Shown here: one piece after another, positions 16,064 through 23,956 of the stretch
How positions within the stretch are numbered: position 1 is the first letter of the stretch
Layout of the letters: each line of letters opens with the position of its first letter
Origin: Sphingomonas bacterium
Lineage (GTDB): Bacteria > Pseudomonadota > Alphaproteobacteria > Sphingomonadales > Sphingomonadaceae
NCBI RefSeq assembly: GCF_028293085.1
Contig: NZ_JAQGLC010000100.1
Location: 1-34,031 of the forward strand
Length of the DNA stretch: 34,031 nucleotides
Direction: 5' to 3'
Program-made: the position numbers and the translations under genes
Notes under the pieces: model-generated
Databases searched by the model: none
Seen by the model: the letters and a program-made list of their open reading frames with translations, nothing else
What the model was told of the DNA's origin: nothing

Positions 16064-16884
16064 GGCGCGGTCTCCACCACCGGGATCGGCCGGCGATGAG
16101 ACAGTACCGGGATGCGCGCTCGCACATCCTCCGTCCGCGCGGGATCGATCTCGGCGAAGCCGACGCCGGCGTCCTCGCCCATGTCGAGCAGCACCTCGCC
16201 CCAGGGATCGATCACCAGCGAATGGCCATAGGTGGCGCGACCGTCCTCGTGCACGCCGGTCTGGGCCGCCGCCACCACGAACGCCGCGGCCTCGATCGCG
16301 CGTGCGCGCAGCAGGATGTGCCAGTGCGCCGCACCCGTCGGGCGGGTGAACGCCGCCGGCACTGCCAGGATCGTCGCTCCGGCGTCACTCAGCGCCCGGA
16401 AGAGGTCGGGGAAACGCATATCGTAGCAGATCGCCAGGCCGAGCTTCCCGGCCGGTGTGGGCACCACCACGGCGCCGCTGCCAGGCGTGTAGGAAGCGGA
16501 CTCCCGCCAGCTTTCACCGGTCGGCAGATCGACGTCGAACAGATGCAGCTTGTCGTAGCGCGCCCGGATATTGCCCTCCGGATCGATCACGAAGCCGCGA
16601 TTGGCGAGTTTGCCGTCCTCGCCGCGTACCGCCAGCGAGCCGATATGGACCCAGATGCGCTGCTCGGCGGCCGCCTTGCGTACCGACGCCAGCACGGGAT
16701 CATCCCCCTCGGGATGGAGCGACACCGCCGCCCGCGCGCGGTTGCTGTCGAGCAGGCCCGACATCTCCGGCGTGAACAGCATCGCCGCACCGCCTGTCGC
16801 CGCCTCGGCGATCGCATCGGTCAGGGTATGAGCGTTGACGGCCGGGTCGATCCCCGTCGTCATCTGGAGCAGCGCGATCCTCAT
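16060..16884 (-). CDS. Carbon-nitrogen hydrolase, Nit1/NitA-type (putative deaminated glutathione amidase)
   Basis: This 274-residue nitrilase-superfamily protein keeps the Glu-Lys-Cys triad: Glu40 in F-T-P-E-M-S, Lys112 in Y-D-K-L-H-L-F-D and Cys153 in A-I-C-Y-D-M-R-F-P-D. The KLHLFDVDLP and CYDMRFPDLFR stretches match the Nit1 branch, which repairs deaminated glutathione produced by transaminase side reactions. The start overlaps the grxC stop by four bases, and the pairing with a glutaredoxin supports a link to glutathione metabolism. The older label 'omega-amidase' (Nit2) is a less likely alternative. Confidence 0.9.
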   Translation of the reverse strand: MRIALLQMTTGIDPAVNAHTLTDAIAEAATGGAAMLFTPEMSGLLDSNRARAAVSLHPEGDDPVLASVRKAAAEQRIWVHIGSLAVRGEDGKLANRGFVIDPEGNIRARYDKLHLFDVDLPTGESWRESASYTPGSGAVVVPTPAGKLGLAICYDMRFPDLFRALSDAGATILAVPAAFTRPTGAAHWHILLRARAIEAAAFVVAAAQTGVHEDGRATYGHSLVIDPWGEVLLDMGEDAGVGFAEIDPARTEDVRARIPVLSHRRPIPVVETAP

Positions 16885-17138
16885 GCCGCCAGCAGCGCGT
16901 CGAGCTGGCCCTCGCGGTCGAGCGCGGCAAGATCATCCGATCCGCCGATATGCCTCCCGTCGATGAAGATCTGCGGCACGGTGCTGCGTCCGCTCGCGCG
17001 CTGGAGCATCTCCGCCCGCTTCGGGCCACCCATCGTGATGTCGAATTCCTCGACTGCGACGCCCTTGCTGTCGAGCAGCCGCATCGCGCGGGTGCAATAG
17101 GGGCAAAAGGCTTTGGTGTAGATCTCGATCTTGGCCAT
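16881..17138 (-). CDS. grxC: Glutaredoxin 3
   Basis: An 85-residue thiol-disulfide oxidoreductase. The dithiol active site C-P-Y-C is at 12-15, the cis-proline loop reads S-T-V-P-Q-I-F-I-D-G, and the glutathione-binding G-G-S-D-D-L follows. ATG 17138 is chosen because it gives the normal glutaredoxin N-terminus (MAKIEIYTKAFCPYC); the frame upstream is open but resembles nothing. It reduces protein and glutathione mixed disulfides in the cytosol. It lies 31 bases after comF and overlaps the amidase gene, so comF, grxC, the amidase and the DUF1178 gene may form one transcript. Confidence 0.95.
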   Translation of the reverse strand: MAKIEIYTKAFCPYCTRAMRLLDSKGVAVEEFDITMGGPKRAEMLQRASGRSTVPQIFIDGRHIGGSDDLAALDREGQLDALLAA

Positions 17139-17169
17139 GCTCCAGAAATGTGGGCGGGCCCCGCGCTTG

Positions 17170-17904
17170 TCAATCGTCCGCGGCCGGATCGAGTACGCGC
17201 GCCCAGCACAGGATAGTGACGCTGGCCGCACCGGCCTGGAGCAGCGCCCGCGTACAGGCGTCGCTGGTCGCGCCGCTGGTATGGACATCGTCGATCAGCA
17301 CCACCGCCTTCCCGCGCAGCCTGTCCCGGCCGCTCGATTGGACGCGAAAGGCGCCCGCGACCGCCTTGGCCCTGCCCCGCGCGCCCATGCCGCGCAGCAC
17401 CGGCGTCGCGCGCACGCGCTGGAGCAGCATGGGGTCGTTCGGGACTCGGGTGACACGGGTCAGCGCCCGGGCGATGAGCGCGGCCTGGTTGAATCCCCGC
17501 GACCAGATTCTCCAGCGATGCAGCGGGACCGGGATCAGCAGATCCGCACCCTCGGGCATCAGCCGCGCCATCTGCCGCGCCACCGTCTCGGCAAAGGCGG
17601 TGCGTCCGCCATATTTGAGGCGAAGGGCGACGGTGCGCGCGATGTCGCCATAGGCCACCGCCGCGCGGACGCCGGCATGGCGCGGCAATGTTTGATGGCA
17701 CGCCCCGCACAAGGCGCCAGGTCCCCGATCAAAGGCAAAGGGCGCATGGCAGGCGGCGCACCAGGGTGGCGCGAGGAAGCGCAATTCTCCCCAGCACGTC
17801 GCGCAGAACCGGTGATCTTCTCCCGTCACCGCGCCGCAGCCCGGACAGCGCGGCGGGAGGGCGAAATCGGCGGCGAAACGCAAAGGTGCCAGCAACGGCG
17901 TCAC
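17170..17904 (-). CDS. ComF family phosphoribosyltransferase-like protein
   Basis: This 244-residue protein has an N-terminal zinc-finger-like region with Cys pairs (C-P-G-C, C-A-T-C, C-A-A-C, C-G-A-C within the first ~80 residues) and a C-terminal phosphoribosyltransferase domain. The PRPP loop V-V-L-I-D-D-V-H-T-S-G-A-T and the upstream R-G-F-N-Q-A (W-S-R-G-F-N-Q-A-A-L-I-A) are both diagnostic of ComF. In competent bacteria ComF aids DNA uptake and ssDNA handling; in alphaproteobacteria the role is not established. It diverges from the methyltransferase gene with only 42 bases between starts. Confidence 0.9.
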   Translation of the reverse strand: MTPLLAPLRFAADFALPPRCPGCGAVTGEDHRFCATCWGELRFLAPPWCAACHAPFAFDRGPGALCGACHQTLPRHAGVRAAVAYGDIARTVALRLKYGGRTAFAETVARQMARLMPEGADLLIPVPLHRWRIWSRGFNQAALIARALTRVTRVPNDPMLLQRVRATPVLRGMGARGRAKAVAGAFRVQSSGRDRLRGKAVVLIDDVHTSGATSDACTRALLQAGAASVTILCWARVLDPAADD

Positions 17905-17946
17905 GCGCCCTTGTCGCGCCGCTCATCCGGCGGCACAAGCCCGGCG

Positions 17947-18783
17947 GTGAGCGTCCCCGACATCTTCGATCGCACGGCCCGCCGCCTGCGCCGCGACCGC
18001 GCCGTGCCCGGTTTCGCCGGCCATGACTTCCTGCGCGCGGCTATGCTGGAGGGCATTGAAGAGCGGCTGGGCGCGGTCACGCGAAATTTCGCGGATGTGC
18101 TCGATCTCGGCAGCTTCGACGGCGCATTCCGGCCCCCACCGGGCGCGCGGATCGTCCGCTGCGATGCCGGTTTATCTTTCGCCGCATCGGTCGGCGGGGT
18201 ACAGGCCGACGAGGACCGCCTGCCCTTCGCCGACGCGTCGTTCGACCTGGTCGTCTCGGCGGGCGTGCTCGACAGCGTCAACGACCTGCCGGGCGCGCTG
18301 ACGCTGATCAGACGCGCGTTGCGGCCCGACGGCCTGTTCCTGGCGGCATTCACCGGCGCGGGCAGCCTGTCGACGCTGAGGGCAGTGCTGCGCGACGCCG
18401 AACGCGACCGGCCCGCCGCGCGAATTCATCCCCAGATCGACGTACGATCCGCCGGAGACCTGCTCGTCCGCGCCGGTTTCGCACTCCCGGTTGCCGATCT
18501 GGAATCGCTGACGGTGCGCTATGGCGATTTCGGGAGGCTGATCGGGGATTTGCGCGGCATGGCGGCGACCAACCTGCTCGTCGGCCGAACCGCACTTCGC
18601 CGTGATACGCTGGCCCGCGCCGCCGAAGCCTTTGCCGCGCGCGCCGATGCTGACGGGCGTACGCCGGAGCAGTTCGAGATCGTCTTCCTGACCGGCTGGG
18701 CTCCTGCCCCGTCCCAGCCGCAACCTGCGCGGCGGGGCAGCGGCACGGCATCGCTGGCGGACGCGCTGAGGCGCCCGCGTTAG
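17947..18783 (+). CDS. SAM-dependent methyltransferase, BioC/NDUFAF5-like
   Basis: From GTG 17947 the product is 278 residues. It opens VPDIFDRTARRLRRDRA, typical of the alphaproteobacterial relatives of NDUFAF5. The SAM site motif V-L-D-L-G-S-F-D-G-A, the acidic D-E-D-R-L-P-F-A-D-A-S-F-D-L-V-V-S and L-R-R-P-L-like post-motif (I-R-R-A-L-R-P-D-G-L-F) follow. Human NDUFAF5 is a complex I assembly factor; a bacterial counterpart may act similarly, but BioC-like roles are possible. No good Shine-Dalgarno is seen. Its TAG overlaps the convergent TAA of the response regulator by two bases (18781-18782), so the two transcripts collide. Confidence 0.85.
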   Translation: MSVPDIFDRTARRLRRDRAVPGFAGHDFLRAAMLEGIEERLGAVTRNFADVLDLGSFDGAFRPPPGARIVRCDAGLSFAASVGGVQADEDRLPFADASFDLVVSAGVLDSVNDLPGALTLIRRALRPDGLFLAAFTGAGSLSTLRAVLRDAERDRPAARIHPQIDVRSAGDLLVRAGFALPVADLESLTVRYGDFGRLIGDLRGMAATNLLVGRTALRRDTLARAAEAFAARADADGRTPEQFEIVFLTGWAPAPSQPQPARRGSGTASLADALRRPR

Positions 18784-19169
18784 CCGATCATGCCGTCGTC
18801 AGCGCCCCGGGCGAGCATCCGGCCAATCGCGTCGAACAGCGAATCCATCGCCACGGGCTTGAACAACACTTCGTCGGCACCCTCAGCCAGGCAACGTTCG
18901 CGCAGGTCGATCGCGGTATCGGCTGTCACCACGATGATCGGCAGCTCCGCCTTGGCATCGCCGCGCGCGCGAATGCGCCGGATCGCCTCGAGCCCGTCCA
19001 TGCCGGGCATGCGGAGATCCACCAGGATCATGTCGAAATCCTGCTCCTCGACGCATTGCAGGCCGATCTCGCCGCTTTCGGCGCCGACCATGCTCGCGCC
19101 TGCGACATCGAGCATGTCCTTCACAACACGCCGATTCATCGGATCATCCTCGATAAAGAGGACGTTCAT
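18780..19169 (-). CDS. Single-domain response regulator
   Basis: A 129-residue stand-alone receiver domain. The acidic pair is E7-D8-D9 (F-I-E-D-D-P), the phosphoacceptor Asp51 is in I-L-V-D-L-R-M-P-G-M-D-G, the switch Thr in V-V-T-A-D and the conserved Lys in L-F-K-P-V. No output domain is attached, so it probably acts by protein contact or as a phosphate shuttle, like CheY or DivK. It lies 66 bases downstream of the hybrid kinase whose own receiver is degenerate, which makes it the likely phosphate acceptor of that kinase. Confidence 0.93.
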   Translation of the reverse strand: MNVLFIEDDPMNRRVVKDMLDVAGASMVGAESGEIGLQCVEEQDFDMILVDLRMPGMDGLEAIRRIRARGDAKAELPIIVVTADTAIDLRERCLAEGADEVLFKPVAMDSLFDAIGRMLARGADDGMIG

Positions 19170-19235
19170 GGCCTGAATGCCGGGGCGCTAGCCGCTTTTT
19201 GGTGAAATGGAACCATATCGGATGTCTCTATCGGA

Positions 19236-21746
19236 TCATGCCGCGCGCGTTACAAGATGGCTCGCGTTGTCCATGTCGTTTTTGTCCAACGGGTACAGCG
19301 CTTCGACTAGCGCGGCGCCGGCGATCGGCTTGGCGATGACCTTGTCTATTCCTGCGGCAAGGAACCGGGCACGGTCTTCGTCGCTCGGTGACGGCCAGAG
19401 CAGGATCGACGCGCTTTCCGCCTCCCTGGCCGCGGTGGCGAGGGCGGCGAGCGCACCGGATACGTCCTCGCTCGCCTTGACGGTCGCATCGTCGATCAGG
19501 ATCTTCGAAACGCCGCCGGCACCGAGCAGGCCGACCGCCTCTTCGACCGACCCCCCGAACACCACGGTCCCCGCCCGCGTCTCGAGCACGGCACGCAACA
19601 TGCTGCGCGTGATGGGATTGCGGTCGAGGATCAACAACGCACTGGGCATCGATTCCTCTACTCCCGTGGTTTCCATCTCGGCGGCCCGGACGAGCGGCAA
19701 GTCCAGCGTGAAGACCGATCCCTGCCCCGCCCCACTGCGCACGGTCACGTCGCCGTCCATCGCGCGGGCGAGATTGCGGCAGATGGCGAGGCCAAGGCCA
19801 GTACCGCCGAACTTGCGCGTGGTGCCGGCGTCGACCTGACGGAAGGATTCGAAGATGATCTCGTGCTTGTCGGCGGGAATCCCGATGCCGGTGTCGGCGA
19901 CCTCGATCTTCAGCCTGGGAGACGACGCATCCTCCACCGCCGCGGCGCGAATGGAGATTGATCCGTTTTCGGTGAATTTCAGCGCGTTGGACAGCAGATT
20001 GAAGGTGACCTGGCGCAACCGGGCGGCGTCGCCCTCGATCCGGTCCGGGCAATCGGCCAGATCGAGCGTGAACCCGATCCCCCGCGCGCGCGCCTGTTCC
20101 TCCCACATGCGTGAGACCTCGTGCAGCGTTGCTTTCACGTCGAACGGCACATGCTCGATCGTCATGTTGCCGGTTTCCATCTTGGCGACGTCGAGAATGT
20201 CGTCGACCAGCGCCCGCATGCTGACACCGGCGCCGTGCACCACCTCGATCCGGTCGCGCGTCGCCGCGTCCATCTTCCGGTCCGCGAGCATCACCTGGGT
20301 CATACCGAGGATGCCGTTCAGCGGCGTGCGAATCTCGTGGCTGGTGGTGGCGAGGAATTCGGTCTTTGCCGCCAGCGCCTTGCCCAGCGCACTGTTGGTC
20401 GCGGCGAGATCGATGTTCGCGGCGCGCACCTCATTGCGGCTGCGACGGATCGTGACCAGGCCGAAGGCGAGCATCGAGACGATGATCGCCGAGGCGACAC
20501 CGAGGCCGAGGAAGATCAGCTGCTGCGTCCGGGCACGCGCCTTCTGGAAATCGATATTGCGCTGCAACTCGTCCGCCCGGAGCTTTTCGATCTGCGCCTT
20601 CTGGTTGACGGAGTCGAAGCGCGCGGCGGCGGTCGCGGTATTGATCGAGGCCGCCAGCTTGGAGGTCTTGTCGTCCAGCCGCTTCAGCGCCTCGAAATGC
20701 TGCAACGCCTGTTTCTCGTCGCCGATCTTCTTGAACAGGTCATAAGCGGTCCTGTGCGCTTCGCGGAACGACAAGGTCGTCTGAGTCAGGTCGACTCCCC
20801 GAAAGCTGCGGTCGATCAGCGCTTCCGCCCGAACATATTGGCCGTGCTGCAGGGCGGCCTGGGCGGCGACGCTCCAATCCTGCTCCGCCACCGCCGACGG
20901 TCCCGCGAGCGCCGATATCCTGGATCCCTCGGCGATTTCCCGATCGGCCGCATCGAGCTTTCCCATCGCCAGATCGGTCCGCGCGATATTGCGCAACACG
21001 AGGACCTCCATTCCCTGGCTGTGCATCGATCGCGCCAGGCCGAGCGCCTCACGGAACTCCTTCTCCGCTTCCGCGTAACGGCCGAGTTCCTTCAGGCAGA
21101 CGCCGCGATTGGCGGCGTTGCTGAAGGCGAGCGATGGATCGCCCTGATAGACCTCGCCGGCCTGTTTGAAATAGGCGAGCGCGTTCTCGTAGAGATTTGC
21201 TTCCTGATAGAGCAAGGCGATGCTCTGCAACGCGACGGCGCGGCTGCGTGTGGCGCCGATATCGCGAAAGATATTATGCGCTTGCTGGTAGTCGCTCAGT
21301 GCCGCCGCGACGTCGGCCGTCATGGTGTGCAGCCCGCCGCGCGACACCAGAATATCGCCTTTGAGCTTGGTCGGCGGACCGCCCGTCGACACCACCGCCT
21401 GCAACGCCTGGTCGATCGGCAGCCGGGCGTCGTTCACGTTGTTGAGCCGCAGATAGGCCTCGCCCTGCAACCATTTGGCGGTCGCGACACCGATGGTGCG
21501 CTGGCGGCCCTCGAGCCCCTGCGCAGCCGCTTCGGCCGCCTTGGCCTTCGAGATCGTCTTGGCGGGATCGATCAGCATCGTGGCCTTCGCGTCCGCGACC
21601 ATCAGGTCGAAGCGGGTGCCCGGATCCACATTTTGCGCGCGGGCCGGCGCCATCGCGCCGGTGAGCATCGCCAGCGCGATCAGCATGGCCGCGAAGACCG
21701 CGCGAAGTTTAGGGCCCGTCATTGCGGGCGACTGTGTCGAAAACAT
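19236..21746 (-). CDS. Hybrid histidine kinase with periplasmic TPR sensor and degenerate receiver
   Basis: An 836-residue membrane sensor. A signal peptide (to about A-R-A-Q, 38) is followed by a ~360-residue helical TPR array (for example ALSDYQQAHNIFRDIGA and YENALAYFKQAG), a coiled coil, and a transmembrane helix at 409-433. HisKA then follows with His470 in T-T-S-H-E-I-R-T-P-L-N-G, and an ATPase domain with N-L-L-S-N-A-L-K-F-T (N box ~583) and D-T-G-I-G-I-P, G-G-T-G-L-G-L boxes. Residues 702-820 resemble a receiver: Asp752/753 in K-I-L-I-D-D and Lys806 in A-K-P-I remain, but the N-terminal acidic pair reads L-D-R-N. TPR sensors usually bind proteins or peptides. It sits between an EAL gene and a receiver gene. 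Confidence 0.9.
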   Translation of the reverse strand: MFSTQSPAMTGPKLRAVFAAMLIALAMLTGAMAPARAQNVDPGTRFDLMVADAKATMLIDPAKTISKAKAAEAAAQGLEGRQRTIGVATAKWLQGEAYLRLNNVNDARLPIDQALQAVVSTGGPPTKLKGDILVSRGGLHTMTADVAAALSDYQQAHNIFRDIGATRSRAVALQSIALLYQEANLYENALAYFKQAGEVYQGDPSLAFSNAANRGVCLKELGRYAEAEKEFREALGLARSMHSQGMEVLVLRNIARTDLAMGKLDAADREIAEGSRISALAGPSAVAEQDWSVAAQAALQHGQYVRAEALIDRSFRGVDLTQTTLSFREAHRTAYDLFKKIGDEKQALQHFEALKRLDDKTSKLAASINTATAAARFDSVNQKAQIEKLRADELQRNIDFQKARARTQQLIFLGLGVASAIIVSMLAFGLVTIRRSRNEVRAANIDLAATNSALGKALAAKTEFLATTSHEIRTPLNGILGMTQVMLADRKMDAATRDRIEVVHGAGVSMRALVDDILDVAKMETGNMTIEHVPFDVKATLHEVSRMWEEQARARGIGFTLDLADCPDRIEGDAARLRQVTFNLLSNALKFTENGSISIRAAAVEDASSPRLKIEVADTGIGIPADKHEIIFESFRQVDAGTTRKFGGTGLGLAICRNLARAMDGDVTVRSGAGQGSVFTLDLPLVRAAEMETTGVEESMPSALLILDRNPITRSMLRAVLETRAGTVVFGGSVEEAVGLLGAGGVSKILIDDATVKASEDVSGALAALATAAREAESASILLWPSPSDEDRARFLAAGIDKVIAKPIAGAALVEALYPLDKNDMDNASHLVTRAA

Positions 21747-21788
21747 CTTAAATACGCGCTAAGGAGCAGCGATCGGTGCGCTGCACGG

Positions 21789-23252
21789 TCAGGCGCTTTT
21801 CCAGAAGCTCGCCGGGCGGCGGAACATCGCATGGCCCGGCTCCTCGGGCGTGCGCGCCTTGTCGTCGCGCAGGAACTGGCGGAACGCGTCGATCGAGACG
21901 GGCCGGCTGATCAGATAGCCCTGCACCATATCGCATCCCATGACGCTCAGCAGCGCCATCGCCGCCTGCGTCTCGACGCCCTCGGCGGTTACCTCCATCT
22001 CGAGCGCATGCGCGAGATCGATGGTGGACCGGACGATCAGCGGGTCCCGATTGCTGCTGGTAAGCTGCAGCACGAACATCTTGTCGATCTTGAGCTCCTT
22101 TGCCGGGAGCTGCTTCAGATAGGCCAGCGATGACAGTCCGGCACCATAATCGTCGATCGCGATCGTGATGCCGACATCGGCAAAAGCCTGCAGGTTGAAG
22201 ATAGCGCTTTGCGGATCGCGGATCACCGAGGTCTCGGTGATCTCGAAGCCGATCTTCGCCCCGCTTTCGCTGACCTTGGCGCAGGCCTGCTTCACGAAGC
22301 GAACATCGGCCAGCAACTGACCGGAAATATTGATGAAGATGGCGAGATCGTGACCGTCGGCAGCAAGCAGTCGCTGATCGGAGATCACCTGATCGAGCGT
22401 CCAGAGCGTCAGCGCGGAAATCTCGCGCGCCTCTTCGGCAACCGTGATGAAATCGCCGGGCAGGATCAGGCCACGGGTTGGATGCTGCCAGCGCACCAGC
22501 GCCTCGGCGCTGGCGATCTCCTGGCGGCGGACATGGACCTTGGGCTGATACTGAAGGAACATCTCCCCGTTCTTGATCGCGCCGGGCAGTTCGCGGGTGA
22601 GGGTCAGCCGGTCGAAGGCAGGGGTGCCCGCCGACAGATCGCGAATGACGGCGTGCGCTTCGGTCCGCGCCTGCTCCAGCGCGCTTTCGGCCTCCTCGGC
22701 GAGCCGGACGTCCTCTGCGTTGCCGACCGGCGCCGCGGCGGCGCCGAAATGCATCTCGAGCCGGTGCTGCTCGCCATCGAGGTCGAGAACCAGATCGAAA
22801 TCGGCGGTCAGGCAACCAAGCGCGGCGGCCAGGTCAGTGAGCGAGTCGCCTTCGAACGCGATCTCGACGGTGGTGCGGCCAACCACCGATATCCGCGCAT
22901 CGGCCAGGCTGGCGTTGATGCGGTCGCTGACGTCGATCGGCAGCCGATCGGCGCGCGACGTGCCGAGATGACGGCGGAGCGCCGCGAAATTCGCGATCTC
23001 GGCGAGGCAGAGGAACTGCCAGGCCTTGGGCAATGGCAGCAAGACGGTGTCGACGGAACCGAAGGACAAGGGAGTGCTCGACATCAGCTGTTTCTGGAAG
23101 TCGCCGATACCGGCCGGCACCTCGGCACGCGGCGCCTGGTCCTGCCGATCTTCGTCCGCCGGCGGCCCACGCAGCGTGGTCGACGCCAGCAGCCGCGCAC
23201 CCCGTCGCCTGGGTCCTCCCTCGGGACGATGTTTCTCTGATGCGCGCGCCAT
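21789..23252 (-). CDS. EAL domain cyclic-di-GMP phosphodiesterase with degenerate GGDEF domain
   Basis: A 487-residue protein. Residues 75-190 align in pattern with a GGDEF fold, but the signature is V-G-R-T-T-V-E-I-A-F (124-133), so it cannot be a cyclase. The EAL domain (~215-470) looks catalytically complete: E-A-L-V-R at 250-254, N-I-S in the metal-binding strand, E-I-T-E-T, D-D-Y-G-A-G, the K-I-D-K lysine and A-E-G-V-E-T. It would hydrolyse c-di-GMP to pGpG in the cytosol; no transmembrane helix is seen. The start at ATG 23252 has GGGAG too close to the codon, so a start at ATG 23084 (MSSTPLSFG) is possible. It is the first gene of an operon with the hybrid kinase and response regulator. 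Confidence 0.9.
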   Translation of the reverse strand: MARASEKHRPEGGPRRRGARLLASTTLRGPPADEDRQDQAPRAEVPAGIGDFQKQLMSSTPLSFGSVDTVLLPLPKAWQFLCLAEIANFAALRRHLGTSRADRLPIDVSDRINASLADARISVVGRTTVEIAFEGDSLTDLAAALGCLTADFDLVLDLDGEQHRLEMHFGAAAAPVGNAEDVRLAEEAESALEQARTEAHAVIRDLSAGTPAFDRLTLTRELPGAIKNGEMFLQYQPKVHVRRQEIASAEALVRWQHPTRGLILPGDFITVAEEAREISALTLWTLDQVISDQRLLAADGHDLAIFINISGQLLADVRFVKQACAKVSESGAKIGFEITETSVIRDPQSAIFNLQAFADVGITIAIDDYGAGLSSLAYLKQLPAKELKIDKMFVLQLTSSNRDPLIVRSTIDLAHALEMEVTAEGVETQAAMALLSVMGCDMVQGYLISRPVSIDAFRQFLRDDKARTPEEPGHAMFRRPASFWKSA

Positions 23253-23331
23253 CTCCCGGAACCGGTAGCAGGGGTCACTGAAGGAACTCTTAAACGTCCC
23301 GGAACGGGCCGGCTAATCCACGGGAATCCGA

Positions 23332-23360
23332 TTGCTTTATCCCTAATTTTCCGTTAATAA
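23332..23360 (+). promoter_or_regulatory. Promoter of the small-peptide / structured RNA transcript
   Basis: TTGCTT (23332-23337) and TAATAA (23355-23360) are separated by exactly 17 bases in an AT-rich patch that stands out from the GC-rich surroundings. The predicted start of transcription is about 23367. It faces away from the EAL gene and its only downstream target is the 17-codon ORF and hairpin region ending at 23656. Confidence 0.7.
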
Positions 23361-23398
23361 AATCGGGCGCTCGCCTGAGTGCACAAGGGAGAAAGCAA

Positions 23399-23452
23399 GT
23401 GCTTAAGTTCATCATTGCGCTGATTTACGGCGAGGGCGTTCGTCCCTGGTAA
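23399..23452 (+). CDS. 17-residue small protein MLKFIIALIYGEGVRPW
   Basis: A short ORF from GTG 23399 to TAA 23450-23452 with a textbook ribosome binding site, AAGGGAG at 23385-23391, seven bases before the start. The product has one Lys, a hydrophobic core (F-I-I-A-L-I-Y) and a G-E-G-V-R-P-W tail. This could be a membrane-active or membrane-inserted peptide, or a leader peptide whose translation controls folding of the RNA behind it. A single Trp argues against a tryptophan attenuator. It follows a clear promoter and precedes a structured region and a terminator, with no larger gene on the transcript. I know no family for it; translation is inferred from the ribosome binding site. Confidence 0.6.
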   Translation: MLKFIIALIYGEGVRPW

Positions 23453-23460
23453 TCCAGTCG

Positions 23461-23656
23461 ATCGACCCGGCGAGCAGCTGAAATCCTCTATTTGAGAGGG
23501 GCTTAGCAGCGAACCGGGTCGATACTGCCTGACTGCGTTTCATTGCGAACCGGCGAAGATATTGTCCGGTTACCGGGGTTGGATTGCACCCCTGTCCCGA
23601 TTCGGGATTCCTGCAAACTCGTTGACATAACCGCCATTCCGGCGGTTTCTTTTTTC
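23461..23656 (+). ncRNA. Putative structured RNA downstream of the 17-codon ORF
   Basis: The region can fold into a series of stems. ATCGACCCGG (23461-23470) pairs perfectly with CCGGGTCGAT (23514-23523), enclosing GCTG/CAGC (23477-23480 with 23507-23510) and CCTCT/AGAGG (23485-23489 with 23495-23499), one long interrupted hairpin. Next come AACCGG/CCGGTT (23548-23553 with 23566-23571), GGGGT/ACCCC (23575-23579 with 23588-23592) and a TCCCGA/TCGGGA palindrome (23595-23607), then the terminator. It does not match what I know of tmRNA, RNase P, SRP or 6S RNA. It may be the 3' part of the small-protein mRNA, a processed small RNA, or both. Confidence 0.55.
23629..23656 (+). terminator. Rho-independent terminator of the small transcript
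   Basis: AACCGCC (23629-23635) pairs with GGCGGTT (23641-23647) around a five-base loop and runs into a T-rich tail (TTTCTTTTTT, 23646-23655). It ends the transcript started at about 23367; no other plus-strand gene lies between. Confidence 0.85.
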
Positions 23657-23956
23657 GAAAATGGCGAGCGGCGCCTCAGGCGGCGGTGCCACGAAAGCGC
23701 ACGGCGCTCCAAGTGAACGACCTCAAAATACGCGCCCGGCTGACGGGCTTGCTCGATCGATCCAGGCCCGCAGATGCCCGCCCGCAGATGATCGTCGAAA
23801 ATCCTGCCCCCTGAAACTGGCCCCGCCTCGGCGGCATAGGACGTGTCCCGCCGCGGACCCTCGCGACGGATCACGTCGCCCGCGAGCCGCCGCGCCAGCG
23901 GTTCGAATCCCGATGCCTATCGCGCGAGCCTGGCGGCCAGCGCAGCCTTGGACCAG
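23657..23956. other. Intergenic region downstream of the efflux operon
   Basis: These 300 bases hold no supported gene. They form the convergent gap between the small transcript and the outer membrane factor gene. A GGTTCGAATCCC string at about 23909-23920 looks like a tRNA T loop, but the flanking bases do not pair. Confidence 0.4.

Noticed and set aside
20121..22133. A 670-codon plus-strand frame opposite the kinase and EAL genes
   Set aside because: It spans two convincing minus-strand genes and its product has no recognisable fold.
23453..23656. Structured region considered as 6S RNA, tmRNA, SRP RNA or RNase P RNA
   Set aside because: It lacks the single long bulged hairpin of 6S, the tRNA-like ends of tmRNA, the GGAA-type SRP core and the conserved RNase P core motifs.
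23905..23925. GGTTCGAATCCC resembling a tRNA T loop, possibly an attachment site or tRNA remnant
   Set aside because: The flanking bases do not form a T stem and no acceptor, D or anticodon arm is found nearby.
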